Below the pieces are notes generated by a model, which saw nothing but the letters and a program-made list of their open reading frames with translations, was not told the DNA's origin and ran no database searches. A stretch of 64,000 bases of DNA, taken from positions 1-64,000 of the forward strand of contig NZ_LOHZ01000023.1 in NCBI RefSeq assembly GCF_001601575.1, given 5' to 3'. Made by a program: the position numbers and the translations under genes. Position 1 is the first letter of the stretch, and the number at the start of each line of letters is the position of its first letter. This DNA is from Thermovenabulum gondwanense. GTDB lineage: Bacteria > Bacillota > Thermosediminibacteria > Thermosediminibacterales > Thermosediminibacteraceae. Positions 45,615-56,097 of this stretch are shown piece by piece.

Positions 45615-47069
45615 CTAATTACACGCAAACTTTATTTTTTCCAAATAACCCAAAATATATAAAAATGCAAAAGCAGGTATGCGCATAACTGGGACTTTAG
45701 CGTCTACAGGTAACTTTCCGTAATCTTCCGCCTTTTTGGTAATTATAAATGATCCGACTGCTTCACTACTATTCTTAGACATTTCTATAATCGCATCGCT
45801 TTCCTTAATCACGGGATTTTCTCTATATTTCACCTCAAAAAGAACCTTCCCCTGGGGAAGCTCGACAACGGCATCCACTTCCTTTTGAGTGCCCCCTGTC
45901 TTTCTATAATATCCAATCTTCGCCCTTACTCGGTTATAATAAGAAACTAAGTGCTTATAAACCGTGGTTTCAACCATTATTCCCATCTCTTCCGGTTCAA
46001 ACAGCACATTATCAAGCATTAAAACTGCGCTTCTTATCGCAGCGTCAGCAATATAAATTTTTGGTTTTGCTTTTAATATTTGCTTTCCGTCAAGGCTAAC
46101 CGGATAACTAATATATATAAGATTCGCTCTTTCTAAATACTCTATATAATTAGATAAAGTTGCTGAAGGTATATTGTCAAGCTCCTTGCTCATAGTAGAT
46201 ATATTTATTATATTTGATGAATTAAAGCAAAGATATAAAAATACCTTTTCCAATACCGAAGCATTGCGAATATTAAATAAGGATGGTATATCCCGCTTCA
46301 AAACTTTATCAACTACATCCTCCCTCAAAATCCTTTGAGCAAAAAAATCATCTTTGGACAAAGCTAATTCAGGGAATCCTCCAACAATTAAATAACGATT
46401 GAAATACCTTTGCAGCGGAGAAACAGCATTCATAATATTATTTATCTCATACTTGCTTAGCCTATTTAATTCTAATATGTCATTTACAATCTCGGTAAGC
46501 TTACTCTCAATATTTAAAAGTTCACAATACTCATAAAAAGAAAGCGTGGGAACATGAAGGACGGTCCACCTTCCTACACCGCTTTCACTGGCACCTTGAA
46601 CCAATACAGGGCTTGCAGAACCTGTCGCAACAACTCTCCAATTAGGTTTTGTGTCATAATATACCTTTAACCAATTCCCCCAGTCTGGAGCATATTGAAT
46701 CTCGTCAAAAAATAGATAAGCATCTTCAGATGATGATATATTTGTTTCATAAATTTCAATTATATCGTCTAAACTACAAAACTTTAAAAGCGGATGATCA
46801 AAGGAAATATATATTATTTTTCTTGGTTCGATCCCTTTTTTCAATAATGTTTCTATAATTTGATAAAGTATCGTAGTCTTCCCTACGCGCCTCGCCCCCG
46901 AAAGAATTACAAACCGCCTTAATTCGGGATGTACAAACATCTTCATAGCTTCATAATATGCTATCCTTTTTACAGGCTTTACAAAATCTCCGGGTATCTT
47001 TCCATTTCGCCACCACGGGTTATATGAGTAAAGCAATTTAAGTATGTTATCAGGAGTTACAATAGCCAA
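45615..47069 (-). CDS. AAA ATPase with DUF4143 domain
   Basis: This 484-residue P-loop protein has Walker A ARRVGKTTILYQII near residue 60 and Walker B AYLFFDEIQYAPDW near 120. DUF4143 follows, with a winged-helix segment and a C-terminal PD-(D/E)xK-like motif (KEVDAVVELPQGKVLFEVKYRE). Such proteins are common in Clostridia and archaea. Their biological role is unproven, and they often sit in variable genome regions. A 49-bp piece of this gene recurs at 47355-47404. Confidence 0.85.
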   Translation of the reverse strand: MAIVTPDNILKLLYSYNPWWRNGKIPGDFVKPVKRIAYYEAMKMFVHPELRRFVILSGARRVGKTTILYQIIETLLKKGIEPRKIIYISFDHPLLKFCSLDDIIEIYETNISSSEDAYLFFDEIQYAPDWGNWLKVYYDTKPNWRVVATGSASPVLVQGASESGVGRWTVLHVPTLSFYEYCELLNIESKLTEIVNDILELNRLSKYEINNIMNAVSPLQRYFNRYLIVGGFPELALSKDDFFAQRILREDVVDKVLKRDIPSLFNIRNASVLEKVFLYLCFNSSNIINISTMSKELDNIPSATLSNYIEYLERANLIYISYPVSLDGKQILKAKPKIYIADAAIRSAVLMLDNVLFEPEEMGIMVETTVYKHLVSYYNRVRAKIGYYRKTGGTQKEVDAVVELPQGKVLFEVKYRENPVIKESDAIIEMSKNSSEAVGSFIITKKAEDYGKLPVDAKVPVMRIPAFAFLYILGYLEKIKFACN

Positions 47070-47500
47070 TATTATGCACCTCCTATATATATATTATAAC
47101 CGTATTTATAATTTTTACAATAAAAATATAAAATATACTTATCATTTTTTTACTTATTTTATAAAATATATTTTATATATTTGCTAAAATGTAGCCTTTA
47201 ATGTTGCAGCTTATAAAAATTTTTAACTATTTATGTGAAAGAGGTTTAGCAAAAGATGCACCTACTCCAAGTAAAAGCAGGGGCATTAAGTCCAACACGA
47301 ATGTCAATAACTTATTTTATGGTATTTCTTTGCTTTTTTTAAGTTTTATCTACACTCATAGTAGCAATATTTATTATATTTGATGAATTAAAGCAAAGAT
47401 ATATCTTTCTAACTAATTACCGTAAATCACGTTAATTATAATCAATTTTAACGAAAATAAAATAGTATAAATCAGACTATATGTAATGGTTATTATATTA
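47070..47500. other. Geneless interval built partly of copied gene fragments
   Basis: No intact gene. Bases 47234-47293 match nhaC (20251-20309), with the first 33 bases identical. Bases 47355-47404 match the DUF4143 ATPase gene (46189-46237) with 2 mismatches in 49. Both lie in the same orientation as their source, are too short to code, and the rest is AT-rich with stops in every frame. Confidence 0.75.
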
Positions 47501-47529
47501 TTGATAAAAACAGTCAATTTGCATATAAT
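47501..47529 (+). promoter_or_regulatory. Sigma-A promoter of the antitoxin-toxin operon
   Basis: TTGATA (47501-47506) and a perfect TATAAT (47524-47529) are separated by 17 bp, 30 bp before the antitoxin start. Confidence 0.8.
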
Positions 47530-47558
47530 AATATTAGTCAAAATTGGAGGTGTGATTG

Positions 47559-47792
47559 ATGAGAGTAACCTCATCTGAATTTAAAATGCGAGCAGGTAAG
47601 TATTTGAAGCTTGTCGAAAAAGAACCTATTATAATCACCAAAAATGGCAAAGAAATAGCCAAACTCATCCCAATAAATCAAAAAAATAAAACCGATTTTT
47701 TATATGGACTCCTAAAAAATTTCAAAGATAAAGATCTCACTATAAAGCAGATCCGAAATGAAAGGATAAAAAAATATGAAAATAATGATTGA
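47559..47792 (+). CDS. Phd/YefM-type antitoxin
   Basis: This 77-residue DNA-binding antitoxin neutralises the PIN toxin that follows and usually represses the operon. The Phd/YefM pattern is clear: VTSSEFKMRAGKYLKLVEK then PIIITKNGKEIAKLIPI. A longer basic C-terminal tail should wrap the toxin. I use the ATG at 47559 after GGAGGTG. The TTG three bases earlier is too close. It overlaps the toxin gene by 17 bp. Confidence 0.87.
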   Translation: MRVTSSEFKMRAGKYLKLVEKEPIIITKNGKEIAKLIPINQKNKTDFLYGLLKNFKDKDLTIKQIRNERIKKYENND

Positions 47793-48189
47793 CACAAATT
47801 TAGTCCTCGACCTTCTGTTAAAAAGAAAGCCTTTCGATGAGGCAGCCTATAAAATTTTTAAATTATCCGAAGAAGAAAAAATAGAGGCTTTCATAGCCTC
47901 TTTTGCCATTACCGATATTTATTACTTTTTAAGAAAAGAACTCTCTCATGAAATTTGTATAGAAGCAATAAACACCTTAATGGAAATTGCAAAGCCGGTA
48001 AGCATCGCAAAAAAAGACATAGAAAAAGCGCTTAGATTTTCAGAGTTCAACGACCTTGAAGATGCGCTTCAGTTACAGTGTGCAAAAAAAATAAAAGCCG
48101 ATTATATAGTAACAAGAGATGAAAGATTTTTAAAACTAACTAATAAAGCAATAACTCCCGATGAGTTTTTAAAACTATATGAAAAATAG
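47776..48189 (+). CDS. PIN-domain ribonuclease toxin (VapC-like)
   Basis: This 137-residue PIN nuclease would cleave RNA when released from its antitoxin. The acidic residues are Asp6 in MIDTNLVLD, a mid-chain Asp/Glu near 47, Asp96 in FNDLEDALQ and Asp115 in VTRDERF, so the active site is complete. A nearly identical but disarmed copy lies at 25.1-25.5 kb. It converges with galU and shares a terminator with it. Confidence 0.9.
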   Translation: MKIMIDTNLVLDLLLKRKPFDEAAYKIFKLSEEEKIEAFIASFAITDIYYFLRKELSHEICIEAINTLMEIAKPVSIAKKDIEKALRFSEFNDLEDALQLQCAKKIKADYIVTRDERFLKLTNKAITPDEFLKLYEK

Positions 48190-48210
48190 CCCGCGTAAGC
48201 GGGCTTTTAC
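48188..48210. terminator. Shared terminator of the PIN toxin and galU
   Basis: Stem AGCCCGC/GCGGGCT (48188-48194 and 48199-48205) begins in the toxin stop codon and lies just past the galU stop (48207). A T-rich stretch follows on the plus strand. Confidence 0.8.
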
Positions 48211-49073
48211 TTTTCAAGCAAATTAATTAAATAATTCCTGAATTCCCCGTTTAAATCCTCTCTTTTTAGCGCAAACTCTACCGTTGCCGCAAGGTATCCC
48301 ATCTTATCCCCCACATCGTATCTTTTGCCTTCAAAATTGTAAGCGTAAATAACCTCATAGTCCAAAAGCCCCTTTAGGGCATCGGTGAGCTGTATCTCCC
48401 CGCCCCTGCCGGGCTTGGTATTTTCAAGGATCTCAAATATCTTCGGGGTAATTATATACCTCCCGAGTATCGCCAGATTCGAAGGCGCCTCCTCTACTGG
48501 AGGCTTTTCCACCAAATTTTCTACTTTATAAATCCTTTCATCTATGGGCTTTGCATCTATTATCCCGTATTTTGACACATCTTCCCTTTTTACCTCCTGC
48601 ACCCCTATAATGCTGCAGTTATACTTTTCATATACCTTTATCATCTGCTTTAATACCGGCACATCTGAATCTATCACATCATCTCCTAAAAGCACCGCAA
48701 AGGGTTCATTCCCTACAAAAGCCTTTGCGCAGTAAATCGCATGCCCGAGCCCCCTCGGCTCCTTTTGCCTTATGTAGTGGATATCCGCAAGGTTTGATAT
48801 ATCCTCAACGAGTTTTAAAAGCTCGCCGTTTCCCTTTTTCTTTAATTCCAGCTCAAGCTCCACATTTTTGTCAAAGTGGTCCTCAATTGCCCTTTTATTT
48901 CTCCCTGTTATTATCAATATCTCTTCAATCCCCGAATTTACCGCTTCCTCCACAATATACTGTATCGTGGGCTTGTCTATAATTGGAAGCATTTCCTTTG
49001 GCTGAGCCTTGGTTGCAGGCAAAAACCTGGTCCCAAGCCCCGCAGCAGGAATAACCGCTTTTTTTATCTTCAC
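48207..49073 (-). CDS. galU: UTP-glucose-1-phosphate uridylyltransferase
   Basis: This enzyme makes UDP-glucose from UTP and glucose 1-phosphate, feeding GalE and the surface polysaccharide. The nucleotidyltransferase signature [20 protein letters not shown] is at residues 10-29, with the lysine and the GDDVID metal site further on. It is full length at 288 residues. The GTG start overlaps the MurJ stop (GTGA), so it is the last gene of the polysaccharide operon. Confidence 0.95.
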   Translation of the reverse strand: MKIKKAVIPAAGLGTRFLPATKAQPKEMLPIIDKPTIQYIVEEAVNSGIEEILIITGRNKRAIEDHFDKNVELELELKKKGNGELLKLVEDISNLADIHYIRQKEPRGLGHAIYCAKAFVGNEPFAVLLGDDVIDSDVPVLKQMIKVYEKYNCSIIGVQEVKREDVSKYGIIDAKPIDERIYKVENLVEKPPVEEAPSNLAILGRYIITPKIFEILENTKPGRGGEIQLTDALKGLLDYEVIYAYNFEGKRYDVGDKMGYLAATVEFALKREDLNGEFRNYLINLLEK

Positions 49074-50584
49074 CTAAAATACCCCCTCACCTTTGATAAG
49101 ATAAAATCTATCTCTTTTATCCTCATGAAAAGGATAATTATAAAATACACAGCCGCCCCGACAAAAATGGCAGATAAAAGCGAAAAAACCCCGCCCAGCA
49201 TAACGTAAAATTTTATATAAAATAACCTTGCAATTACCCCCATAACTAAGGAAGCAAAAACCACCTTTAAAAAAGTATATACCATATCCTTCATTCCGTA
49301 AGGACCTATCTTCTTTTTCAAACTTAAAAACAAAAGCCCGGTGCAAAAAAGATTAGAAATACTCGTAGCAAGGGCTATACCGCTTATCCCCATAAACTTA
49401 GAAAGGGTAATATTTAATATTATATTCAAAATCACCGCATGTACCGAATTTATCATCGGGGTTCTCGTATCCTGCAGGGAATAAAAAGCCCTGGAAAGAA
49501 TGGTCCCTGCACCAACCCCGGTCATCCCCAAAGAGTAAAAAAGCAATGCCCCGGAGGTTAAAACCAATGCCCTTCCATCAAAGGCTCCCCTGCCGTAAAC
49601 AAGCTTTGTTATGGGAACGGAAAAAATAAAAAGCCCGACGGTGGCAGGTACCAGGAAAACATTTATCAAATTTATATTCTCCCCTATAACCCTCTTAAAC
49701 CCCTTTACATCCTCCAATGCCGCCATCTTCGTAATCAAATGGTACATTACAGTAGAAATGGAATTTGCAAAAATATCCTGTATAAAGCCGTTTAACCTGT
49801 TGGCATAATTCAAAGCCGAAATACCACCCACCACTATTCCCGATGCAATGGTCCTGTCTATTAACACATTTAACTGGCCTACCGATGTACCAAGCATCAC
49901 CGGTAAGGCAAGGTTTATTATCTTTTTTAAATATTCATCCTTAAAATCCAAAAAAAATCTATAAAAAAACCCCTTTTTCAATGAAAAAATAAATACCAAT
50001 ATAAATTGAGATGCAATGGCAAGGACGCTTCCGAAGGATAAAATATATAGATAATTTAATTTTTTACTCAAAAAAATGGATAAAATAACTAATATACTGT
50101 AAGGAAATCCCACAAGGGCAGGGATTACAAAATTTCCTTTAATCTGCAAAAAACTGCTAAAAATATACGTAAGCCCGGTAAAATAAACCCCGAATACTGC
50201 TATCCTTGTAAAAGCTACCGCCATCTTAAAAGTTTCATCTTTGAAACCCGAAGCAAAAAGCCTTACAACCAGCTCGGTAAAGGATAAAACAAATAATACC
50301 AAAACCGTAGCGATTAATATAACAAAATTTACAATGTTATTCGTAAACCTTAAGGACTCCCTTTCCCCTTTTTCCTTAATAATACTTCCCATTAAAGGAA
50401 TATAGCTCGTTCCAAGGGCACCGCCCAAAAAAGAAAAAACCACCGCAGGGATGGTAAGGGATATCAAATAAGCATCGCTTATATTCGACGCCCCGTAAAA
50501 ATACGACAGCACCGTTTCCCTTGCAAAACCAAGAAATTTGGATAGTATTGATATAATCATTAATATAAAGGCGGTTTTTTGCAA
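49070..50584 (-). CDS. murJ: MurJ/MviN-family lipid-linked glycan flippase
   Basis: This 504-residue membrane protein has about 14 helices. MurJ signatures are the N-terminal [19 protein letters not shown] and [13 protein letters not shown]. It belongs to the MOP exporters that turn lipid-linked sugars across the membrane. The cluster contains a WbaP-like initiator and a Wzy-like polymerase but no separate Wzx, so this protein may export the polysaccharide unit instead of, or besides, lipid II. A TTG start follows GAGGTG. Confidence 0.88.
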   Translation of the reverse strand: MQKTAFILMIISILSKFLGFARETVLSYFYGASNISDAYLISLTIPAVVFSFLGGALGTSYIPLMGSIIKEKGERESLRFTNNIVNFVILIATVLVLFVLSFTELVVRLFASGFKDETFKMAVAFTRIAVFGVYFTGLTYIFSSFLQIKGNFVIPALVGFPYSILVILSIFLSKKLNYLYILSFGSVLAIASQFILVFIFSLKKGFFYRFFLDFKDEYLKKIINLALPVMLGTSVGQLNVLIDRTIASGIVVGGISALNYANRLNGFIQDIFANSISTVMYHLITKMAALEDVKGFKRVIGENINLINVFLVPATVGLFIFSVPITKLVYGRGAFDGRALVLTSGALLFYSLGMTGVGAGTILSRAFYSLQDTRTPMINSVHAVILNIILNITLSKFMGISGIALATSISNLFCTGLLFLSLKKKIGPYGMKDMVYTFLKVVFASLVMGVIARLFYIKFYVMLGGVFSLLSAIFVGAAVYFIIILFMRIKEIDFILSKVRGYFR

Positions 50585-50602
50585 TGGTTGACACCTCGAA
50601 GG

Positions 50603-51721
50603 TTAATCTATAAATTTTGTATAAATTTTATCCATTTCCTTTAATACATTTTCAATCGAATAATCCTGAATAATTTTTCTTCCCTCTACTCCCATTTTTT
50701 TTCTTAAATTTTCATCGGAAATTAACTTATTTATAGCTTCAGCAGTGGAATTCACATCATTAACCGGGACAAGAAACCCATTTATGCCATTTTTTACTAA
50801 ATCTCTATTGCCTCTTACATTTGTAGCAACTACAGGCTTTCCTGCAGCCATGGCTTCCATAATGCATCTAGGGAGTCCTTCTCTATAAGACATCAAACAA
50901 AAAATATCCGAAGCAGAAAGCAATTCCGGAATATCCTTTCTATATCCTAAAAATTTAATTTTATAATCTAAGTTATTTTCACTCGCATATTTTTTTAATA
51001 CTTTTTCATACTCCCCATTTCCAGCAAAAAAAACAAAAACATTATTTTTATTTATTATTTTCATCGCATCAATTAATTGTTTATGATTTTTATTTTTTAT
51101 TAATTCTGCCACGGTTAAAATGCAAATGTCATCTTTATTCAATCCAAGCTTTTTCCTTGTTTCAAATCTTACCGTTTCATCTTTATAATATTTGTCCAGT
51201 TCTACCCCTACACCATGAACTTTAAAAACATTTTCTTTATTTTTTATATGTAATTTTTGAGCAATTTCATAATCTTCATCATTCATTGTAATAATTCCAT
51301 CCGTCCAATAGGCTGCTATTTTCTCCATGTTATAATAAATCATCCAATTTTTAAAAGGAGCACCTTTATAAAAATGAAAACCATGAGCCGTATAAAGAAC
51401 AGGCTTAGTATTCGTAATTTTAGCTGCCAGTCTTCCCAAAAATGCACCTACAGGAGTATGTACATGCACCAAAGAAAATTTATTTTTTCTCATTATCGTT
51501 TTTAATTGAGTAAGAGCCTTTATATTGCTTAGAGAATAAGGCGAACGCTCAAAATTCACATTATGTAATATAACCCCTGCTCCTTTTAATTCTTCGTGCC
51601 TCTGCCCTAATTTAGTAGCCACATGAACCTCATAACCCTTTTTCTGAAAATATTTAATAAAGGGGATATGAAAACTCACTATATGATTTTCTACGGTAGC
51701 TATGAATAAGATTTTATTCAT
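50603..51721 (-). CDS. Glycosyltransferase family 4
   Basis: This 372-residue retaining glycosyltransferase with the GT-B fold has an N-terminal acceptor domain (HIPFIKYFQKKGYEVHVATK). The C-terminal nucleotide-sugar domain has the GT4 pattern MSYREGLPRCIMEAMAAGKP, followed by NGINGFLVPVND. It probably adds one sugar of the repeat unit at the cytoplasmic membrane face. Donor and linkage are unknown. Confidence 0.88.
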   Translation of the reverse strand: MNKILFIATVENHIVSFHIPFIKYFQKKGYEVHVATKLGQRHEELKGAGVILHNVNFERSPYSLSNIKALTQLKTIMRKNKFSLVHVHTPVGAFLGRLAAKITNTKPVLYTAHGFHFYKGAPFKNWMIYYNMEKIAAYWTDGIITMNDEDYEIAQKLHIKNKENVFKVHGVGVELDKYYKDETVRFETRKKLGLNKDDICILTVAELIKNKNHKQLIDAMKIINKNNVFVFFAGNGEYEKVLKKYASENNLDYKIKFLGYRKDIPELLSASDIFCLMSYREGLPRCIMEAMAAGKPVVATNVRGNRDLVKNGINGFLVPVNDVNSTAEAINKLISDENLRKKMGVEGRKIIQDYSIENVLKEMDKIYTKFID

Positions 51722-51759
51722 GAAATCACCATTTTTATAATGATTTATAAAAATAATTA

Positions 51760-52656
51760 TTACTCATTTATTCCTGGAATTTCAGTATTATGTATTTTCT
51801 CTAAAATTTCTTTTATATTATTATGTATAATTTCACATAAAGGTTGATACTTATTTTTATTAATTAAATTTTCTTTATTCAATAAACTCAGAAATACTAG
51901 AACAAAAGACTTTAGTAATGATCTTGCATATAAATATATAGTGTAATTTAACCCAATCATTTTTGGTCCATATTTTAATAATACTTTCCGTTCTGATTTA
52001 TAACTTTGCAGATAAGCTTTTAAACGAACATTACCTTCAAATCTATAAAAATATAAAGGTTCTGGAATATGCGCAAAATTTGAAAATGTAAGAGTCCTTA
52101 TAAATAATTCTCTATCTTCAGCCCTATGATAGTTAATATCATATAAATTATTTCGAAACCAATCTCTTTTTCCCATTATAGAGGCATGTAAAAAAGTTCC
52201 CCATTTGAATATTTTTACAATACTAAAAGGTTCCTCTTCAAGTCCTTTTACACCAATAGGTAATCCTTGTTTATTTAATATTATAGCCCCGGTATCTATT
52301 ACATCTATATTAGGGTTGCTTTCTAAAAAAGCAACTTGTTTAGCTATACGCTCTGGATGCATAATATCATCTGCATCCATTCTTGCAATATATTCCCCTG
52401 AGCTAATTTGAATAATTTGATTAAGTCTCTCTATAAGTCCTTTATTTTTACCATCACTTAAAATATGTACACGGGGGTCTTTAATTTTTGATATAATGTC
52501 AATTATACCATCAGTAGATCCATCATCAATAAGAAAAAGTTCCCAATTGTTATAAGTTTGAGCAAAAACAGATCTTATAGCATCTATGATAAAATAACCT
52601 GGATTATAAAATGGAATACCAATAGTTACAAGAGGCTCACGATTATAATTTTTCAT
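51760..52656 (-). CDS. Glycosyltransferase family 2
   Basis: This 298-residue inverting glycosyltransferase with the GT-A fold has a clear N-terminal fold, VTIGIPFYNPG, with LIDDGSTDG for UDP binding and the metal-binding ARMDADDIMHPERI. A C-terminal hydrophobic stretch may anchor it to the membrane. The gene is strongly AT-rich compared with galU and murJ, as usual for exchangeable polysaccharide genes. Confidence 0.88.
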   Translation of the reverse strand: MKNYNREPLVTIGIPFYNPGYFIIDAIRSVFAQTYNNWELFLIDDGSTDGIIDIISKIKDPRVHILSDGKNKGLIERLNQIIQISSGEYIARMDADDIMHPERIAKQVAFLESNPNIDVIDTGAIILNKQGLPIGVKGLEEEPFSIVKIFKWGTFLHASIMGKRDWFRNNLYDINYHRAEDRELFIRTLTFSNFAHIPEPLYFYRFEGNVRLKAYLQSYKSERKVLLKYGPKMIGLNYTIYLYARSLLKSFVLVFLSLLNKENLINKNKYQPLCEIIHNNIKEILEKIHNTEIPGINE

Positions 52657-52699
52657 CTCTTTTCACCCTAAACCTTTGTTTTACATTAGTAATATTTAT

Positions 52700-53686
52700 T
52701 TATAATGAATAATTTTGATGTTGTTTACCTTTTATATTAAATAGTCCATCCCTTATACCAAATAACAAAGCTTTCCAATAAGCCTTATTATTATTTGGCC
52801 TGAAAAAGATATTTTTCATTATAAAAATAATTATAGATAAAAAACTATATTTCCAGTAAATTTTTCTATTCAATATACTATTCCTTATAGAATAATAAAA
52901 CTTCCAAGGAGGAGCTTCGGGGATAATAATATATTTATTTAATAATTTTTTATATTTTAACTTCCCAATAGGATGAAAGACTATACTTTCTTTTACACCA
53001 ATAAATTTCCATCCTTTTTTATTCATTCTTAAGTAATATTCAGTATCATCGCAATATATAAAATAATCATTAACTGGTAGACCACATTCTAAAATGGCTT
53101 CTTTAGGGAAACAACCTCCAATAAATATTGAATAAGGATATTCCCCAAATTCTTCAAACCACTCTTCAACAGTTGTTATTACTTTTTTTCTGTTTTTTGA
53201 AATAGTAGGCCAACATATTAAATTATTGTTCTTTTTATCTACAGCAATACTACTATAAATATATTTTTTATTATCATTACTTTTAATATATTTAACGATT
53301 TCATTTAATGCATTTTTTTCTAATTCACAATCATCATCAAATACCCATATATAATCAATACCTTCGCAAATAGCTATTTTTATTCCCAAATAAAATCCAT
53401 ATGAACCCCCAAGGTTACATTTTAATTTAATATATTTTACTTTAAAAAATTCATATTCAACATCATTATTTGTTTCTATTAATTCATCATAGTATTTATA
53501 ACCATTTTCTTTATAATTTTTTAAGAACCCCTTTTCTATTAAAAGATCTTTAGTCCCATCAGTTGAATTATTATCCACTATAATAACCAAATTTGGTTTA
53601 TATGATTGCTTATTAATTGATTCTAAAAATTTTACTAATAATTCTTTTCTATTATAAGTTACAACTACAATTCCTATTTTCCCCAT
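52700..53686 (-). CDS. Glycosyltransferase family 2, possibly galactofuranosyl type
   Basis: This GT-A protein has VVTYNRKELL at the start, IIVDNNSTDGT for nucleotide binding and VFDDDCELE as the metal site. The start is the ATG at 53686, 5 bp behind GGAGG. The pattern F-D-D-D and the presence of Glf upstream would suit a galactofuranosyl transferase, but no motif proves it. Confidence 0.82.
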   Translation of the reverse strand: MGKIGIVVVTYNRKELLVKFLESINKQSYKPNLVIIVDNNSTDGTKDLLIEKGFLKNYKENGYKYYDELIETNNDVEYEFFKVKYIKLKCNLGGSYGFYLGIKIAICEGIDYIWVFDDDCELEKNALNEIVKYIKSNDNKKYIYSSIAVDKKNNNLICWPTISKNRKKVITTVEEWFEEFGEYPYSIFIGGCFPKEAILECGLPVNDYFIYCDDTEYYLRMNKKGWKFIGVKESIVFHPIGKLKYKKLLNKYIIIPEAPPWKFYYSIRNSILNRKIYWKYSFLSIIIFIMKNIFFRPNNNKAYWKALLFGIRDGLFNIKGKQHQNYSL

Positions 53687-53730
53687 AAAATCCTCCATCC
53701 TAAAATATTATGTATATTAAATATACATTT

Positions 53731-54927
53731 TTAAAATTTAATATCTTTACTATAATTCTTTTCTGTCAGAGCCAACAAAATCCAAAAATGACGAAAATGG
53801 AGGCCATCGATAAATAACATATTTATAAGAAGAGAAATAATAATAATATAATTTATTTCTCCTCTGTAATAACTATTTTTTATATGAATATAGATTAAAA
53901 ATAAAAATACTAAAAATAATATCAAACCATTTTCTACCAATATTCTTAAAAAAGTATTATGAGCAGAAGGAGTAATAATTTTTGTGTTAATTTTTTTTTG
54001 TATATCTACAGAAAGTTTTTCATAACTTCCTGGCCCATATCCTAATAGATAATTATTTTTTAATAATATTAACCCCGCTCTCCAAGAATAAAATCTTCCA
54101 TAACTATCATATGTTTGTAATAAAGTATTATTTTCATTAGGCTTTAAAAAAGGAATTAATCTCCCTACATTACATTTTAAAATATAATTATTGCCCCAAT
54201 TAGTAGCTATTGATATGAATATAATAATGATGAAAAATATTAAATAATATTTAATTATATCTTTTTTATTTTTATAATGAGAATTAAAAAATACCATTAT
54301 TAATCCAAAAATTAGAGATAAAAAGGTAGCTCTGCTAAATGTAATAAAAATTGTTATAAAAATAATTATTGTAAAATAAAAATACTTTTTTAGTTTGTAT
54401 TTTAAACTTTTTTCTATACATAGAAAAAAACTAATTAACATATATGATGCAAAAACGTTAGGATCTTTAAAAAACAATTTTATTCTACCACCAAATGTTA
54501 ACAAAGAATTATTATTTATATAAGAAAACATTAATAATACATAAATTAATAATGCTAAAAAAGCATTGCATAAAGCGCTTATATTAAAATATTCTAATAT
54601 TGCCTTTTTGCAATTTAAATAATTAGAAAAATATGTATAAATAATATACACTAAAAACATAAAATTAGTTATTAATAAAAATCTAAAATCTGAATTTCTT
54701 AAGTTCAATAAAAAATTTAAATTATATAATAAAATGAATATAATAAAATTTTTATTTTTCTTAACCATTTCATAAAATTTATAGAAATTATATTTATCAA
54801 ATATTAGTAACAAAAATATAATCAAGAAAGTATATTCAAATAATGAGGGTTCAAAAAAAACAAAAGCCAAAGAAAATGTATTTAATAATATTAACTTTTT
54901 TAGATAAAATTCACTTATTATATTCAA
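53731..54927 (-). CDS. Wzy/O-antigen-ligase-like polymerase
   Basis: This very hydrophobic 398-residue protein has about 10-12 membrane segments and a large outer loop. The loop contains YGRFYSWRAGLILLKNN and PSAHNTFLRILVENG, typical of the Wzy_C/O-antigen ligase family. It would polymerise lipid-linked repeat units outside the membrane. The TTG start lies behind GGGTGA. Sequence conservation in this family is low, so the call rests on topology, the loop motif and position. Confidence 0.78.
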   Translation of the reverse strand: MNIISEFYLKKLILLNTFSLAFVFFEPSLFEYTFLIIFLLLIFDKYNFYKFYEMVKKNKNFIIFILLYNLNFLLNLRNSDFRFLLITNFMFLVYIIYTYFSNYLNCKKAILEYFNISALCNAFLALLIYVLLMFSYINNNSLLTFGGRIKLFFKDPNVFASYMLISFFLCIEKSLKYKLKKYFYFTIIIFITIFITFSRATFLSLIFGLIMVFFNSHYKNKKDIIKYYLIFFIIIIFISIATNWGNNYILKCNVGRLIPFLKPNENNTLLQTYDSYGRFYSWRAGLILLKNNYLLGYGPGSYEKLSVDIQKKINTKIITPSAHNTFLRILVENGLILFLVFLFLIYIHIKNSYYRGEINYIIIISLLINMLFIDGLHFRHFWILLALTEKNYSKDIKF

Positions 54928-54948
54928 TTAAATCACCCAAATTAAAAT

Positions 54949-56097
54949 TTACTTTATCATATAATCAAAAAAATCTAAAGCTCTTTTTATTATATCATCC
55001 ATATCATAGTATCTATACTCCGCAAGCCTACCGATGATTATTAATTTATTAAATTTCTCTGCTTCTTCTTTGTATCTGTTATAAAGTTCTTGATTTTCTT
55101 TTGTAAATACTGGATAGTATGGTATATCTCTATTTGGCTGATAGGCTTTAGGGTATTCTTTTAATATTATTGTTTTTTCTGATTTTGTTGGGTGTATGTG
55201 TTTAAATTCTGTGATTCTTGTGAAATCGTAATCATTTGGATAGTTTACTACTGGTGCTTCCTGGTAGTATTCTTTATCAACGGTTTCAAATTTTAAATCT
55301 AAGCTTCTATAAGGTAGGTATCCATATCTAAAGTTAAATAATTCATCTATCATTCCAGTAAAAATTAGCTTTCCTTTAAACTCTATTCCTATAAAATAAA
55401 TCTTTTTGGTCTCAAAGTCTATACTCAACACTTCTTTAAAATCTGTATTTAGCATAATTTTTATATTAGGGTGATTTAGCATTCTTTCAAATATCTTCGT
55501 ATATCCTTCTTTAGGCACTGCTTGGTATTTATCAGTAAAATATCTATTATCTCTACTTATACAAATGGGAACTCTTGCAGTTACTTGAGGATCTAATTCT
55601 TCTGGTTTTAATTCCCATTGCTTTGCTGTATAGTTTTTAAATACCTTTTCATATATGTAATTTGCTAAAAATCTTAAATCCTGGTCTTCTTCTTTTAAAA
55701 GGTCTAAAATAGGAACTTTAGAATTATAGTTATATCTACCAAGCAATTTAATCTCCAATTTTTCAGCTAAAGTTTTTGGAAAAACCTCATAAAGAGAACT
55801 AAGATTAAAAGGTATTGGAACTTTTTTACCATCAATAAAAGCTAACACTTTATGTTGAAAAAGTTGCCAATCAGTAAAGTTTGATAAATAATTAAATACT
55901 TCTTTGTAATCAGTATGGAATAAATGAGGACCGTATTTATGAATAATTATGTTATTTTCATCTTTGTAATCATAACAATTCCCACCAATGTGGTTTCGTT
56001 TTTCTATTATTAATACATTTTGATTTAAGACATTTGCTATTCTTTCTGCTATAACAGAACCTGCAAAACCTGATCCTATTATTATATAGTTAAACAA
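54949..56097 (-). CDS. glf: UDP-galactopyranose mutase
   Basis: This flavoenzyme converts UDP-galactopyranose to UDP-galactofuranose. The FAD motif IIIGSGFAGSVIAERI is at residues 5-20, then IEKRNHIGGNCYD, YGPHLFHTDYKEV and the C-terminal GRLAEYRYYDMDD. It is full length at 382 residues. With GalE at 1.6 kb it implies galactofuranose in the surface polymer. It lies 22 bp before the polymerase gene. Confidence 0.95.
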   Translation of the reverse strand: MFNYIIIGSGFAGSVIAERIANVLNQNVLIIEKRNHIGGNCYDYKDENNIIIHKYGPHLFHTDYKEVFNYLSNFTDWQLFQHKVLAFIDGKKVPIPFNLSSLYEVFPKTLAEKLEIKLLGRYNYNSKVPILDLLKEEDQDLRFLANYIYEKVFKNYTAKQWELKPEELDPQVTARVPICISRDNRYFTDKYQAVPKEGYTKIFERMLNHPNIKIMLNTDFKEVLSIDFETKKIYFIGIEFKGKLIFTGMIDELFNFRYGYLPYRSLDLKFETVDKEYYQEAPVVNYPNDYDFTRITEFKHIHPTKSEKTIILKEYPKAYQPNRDIPYYPVFTKENQELYNRYKEEAEKFNKLIIIGRLAEYRYYDMDDIIKRALDFFDYMIK

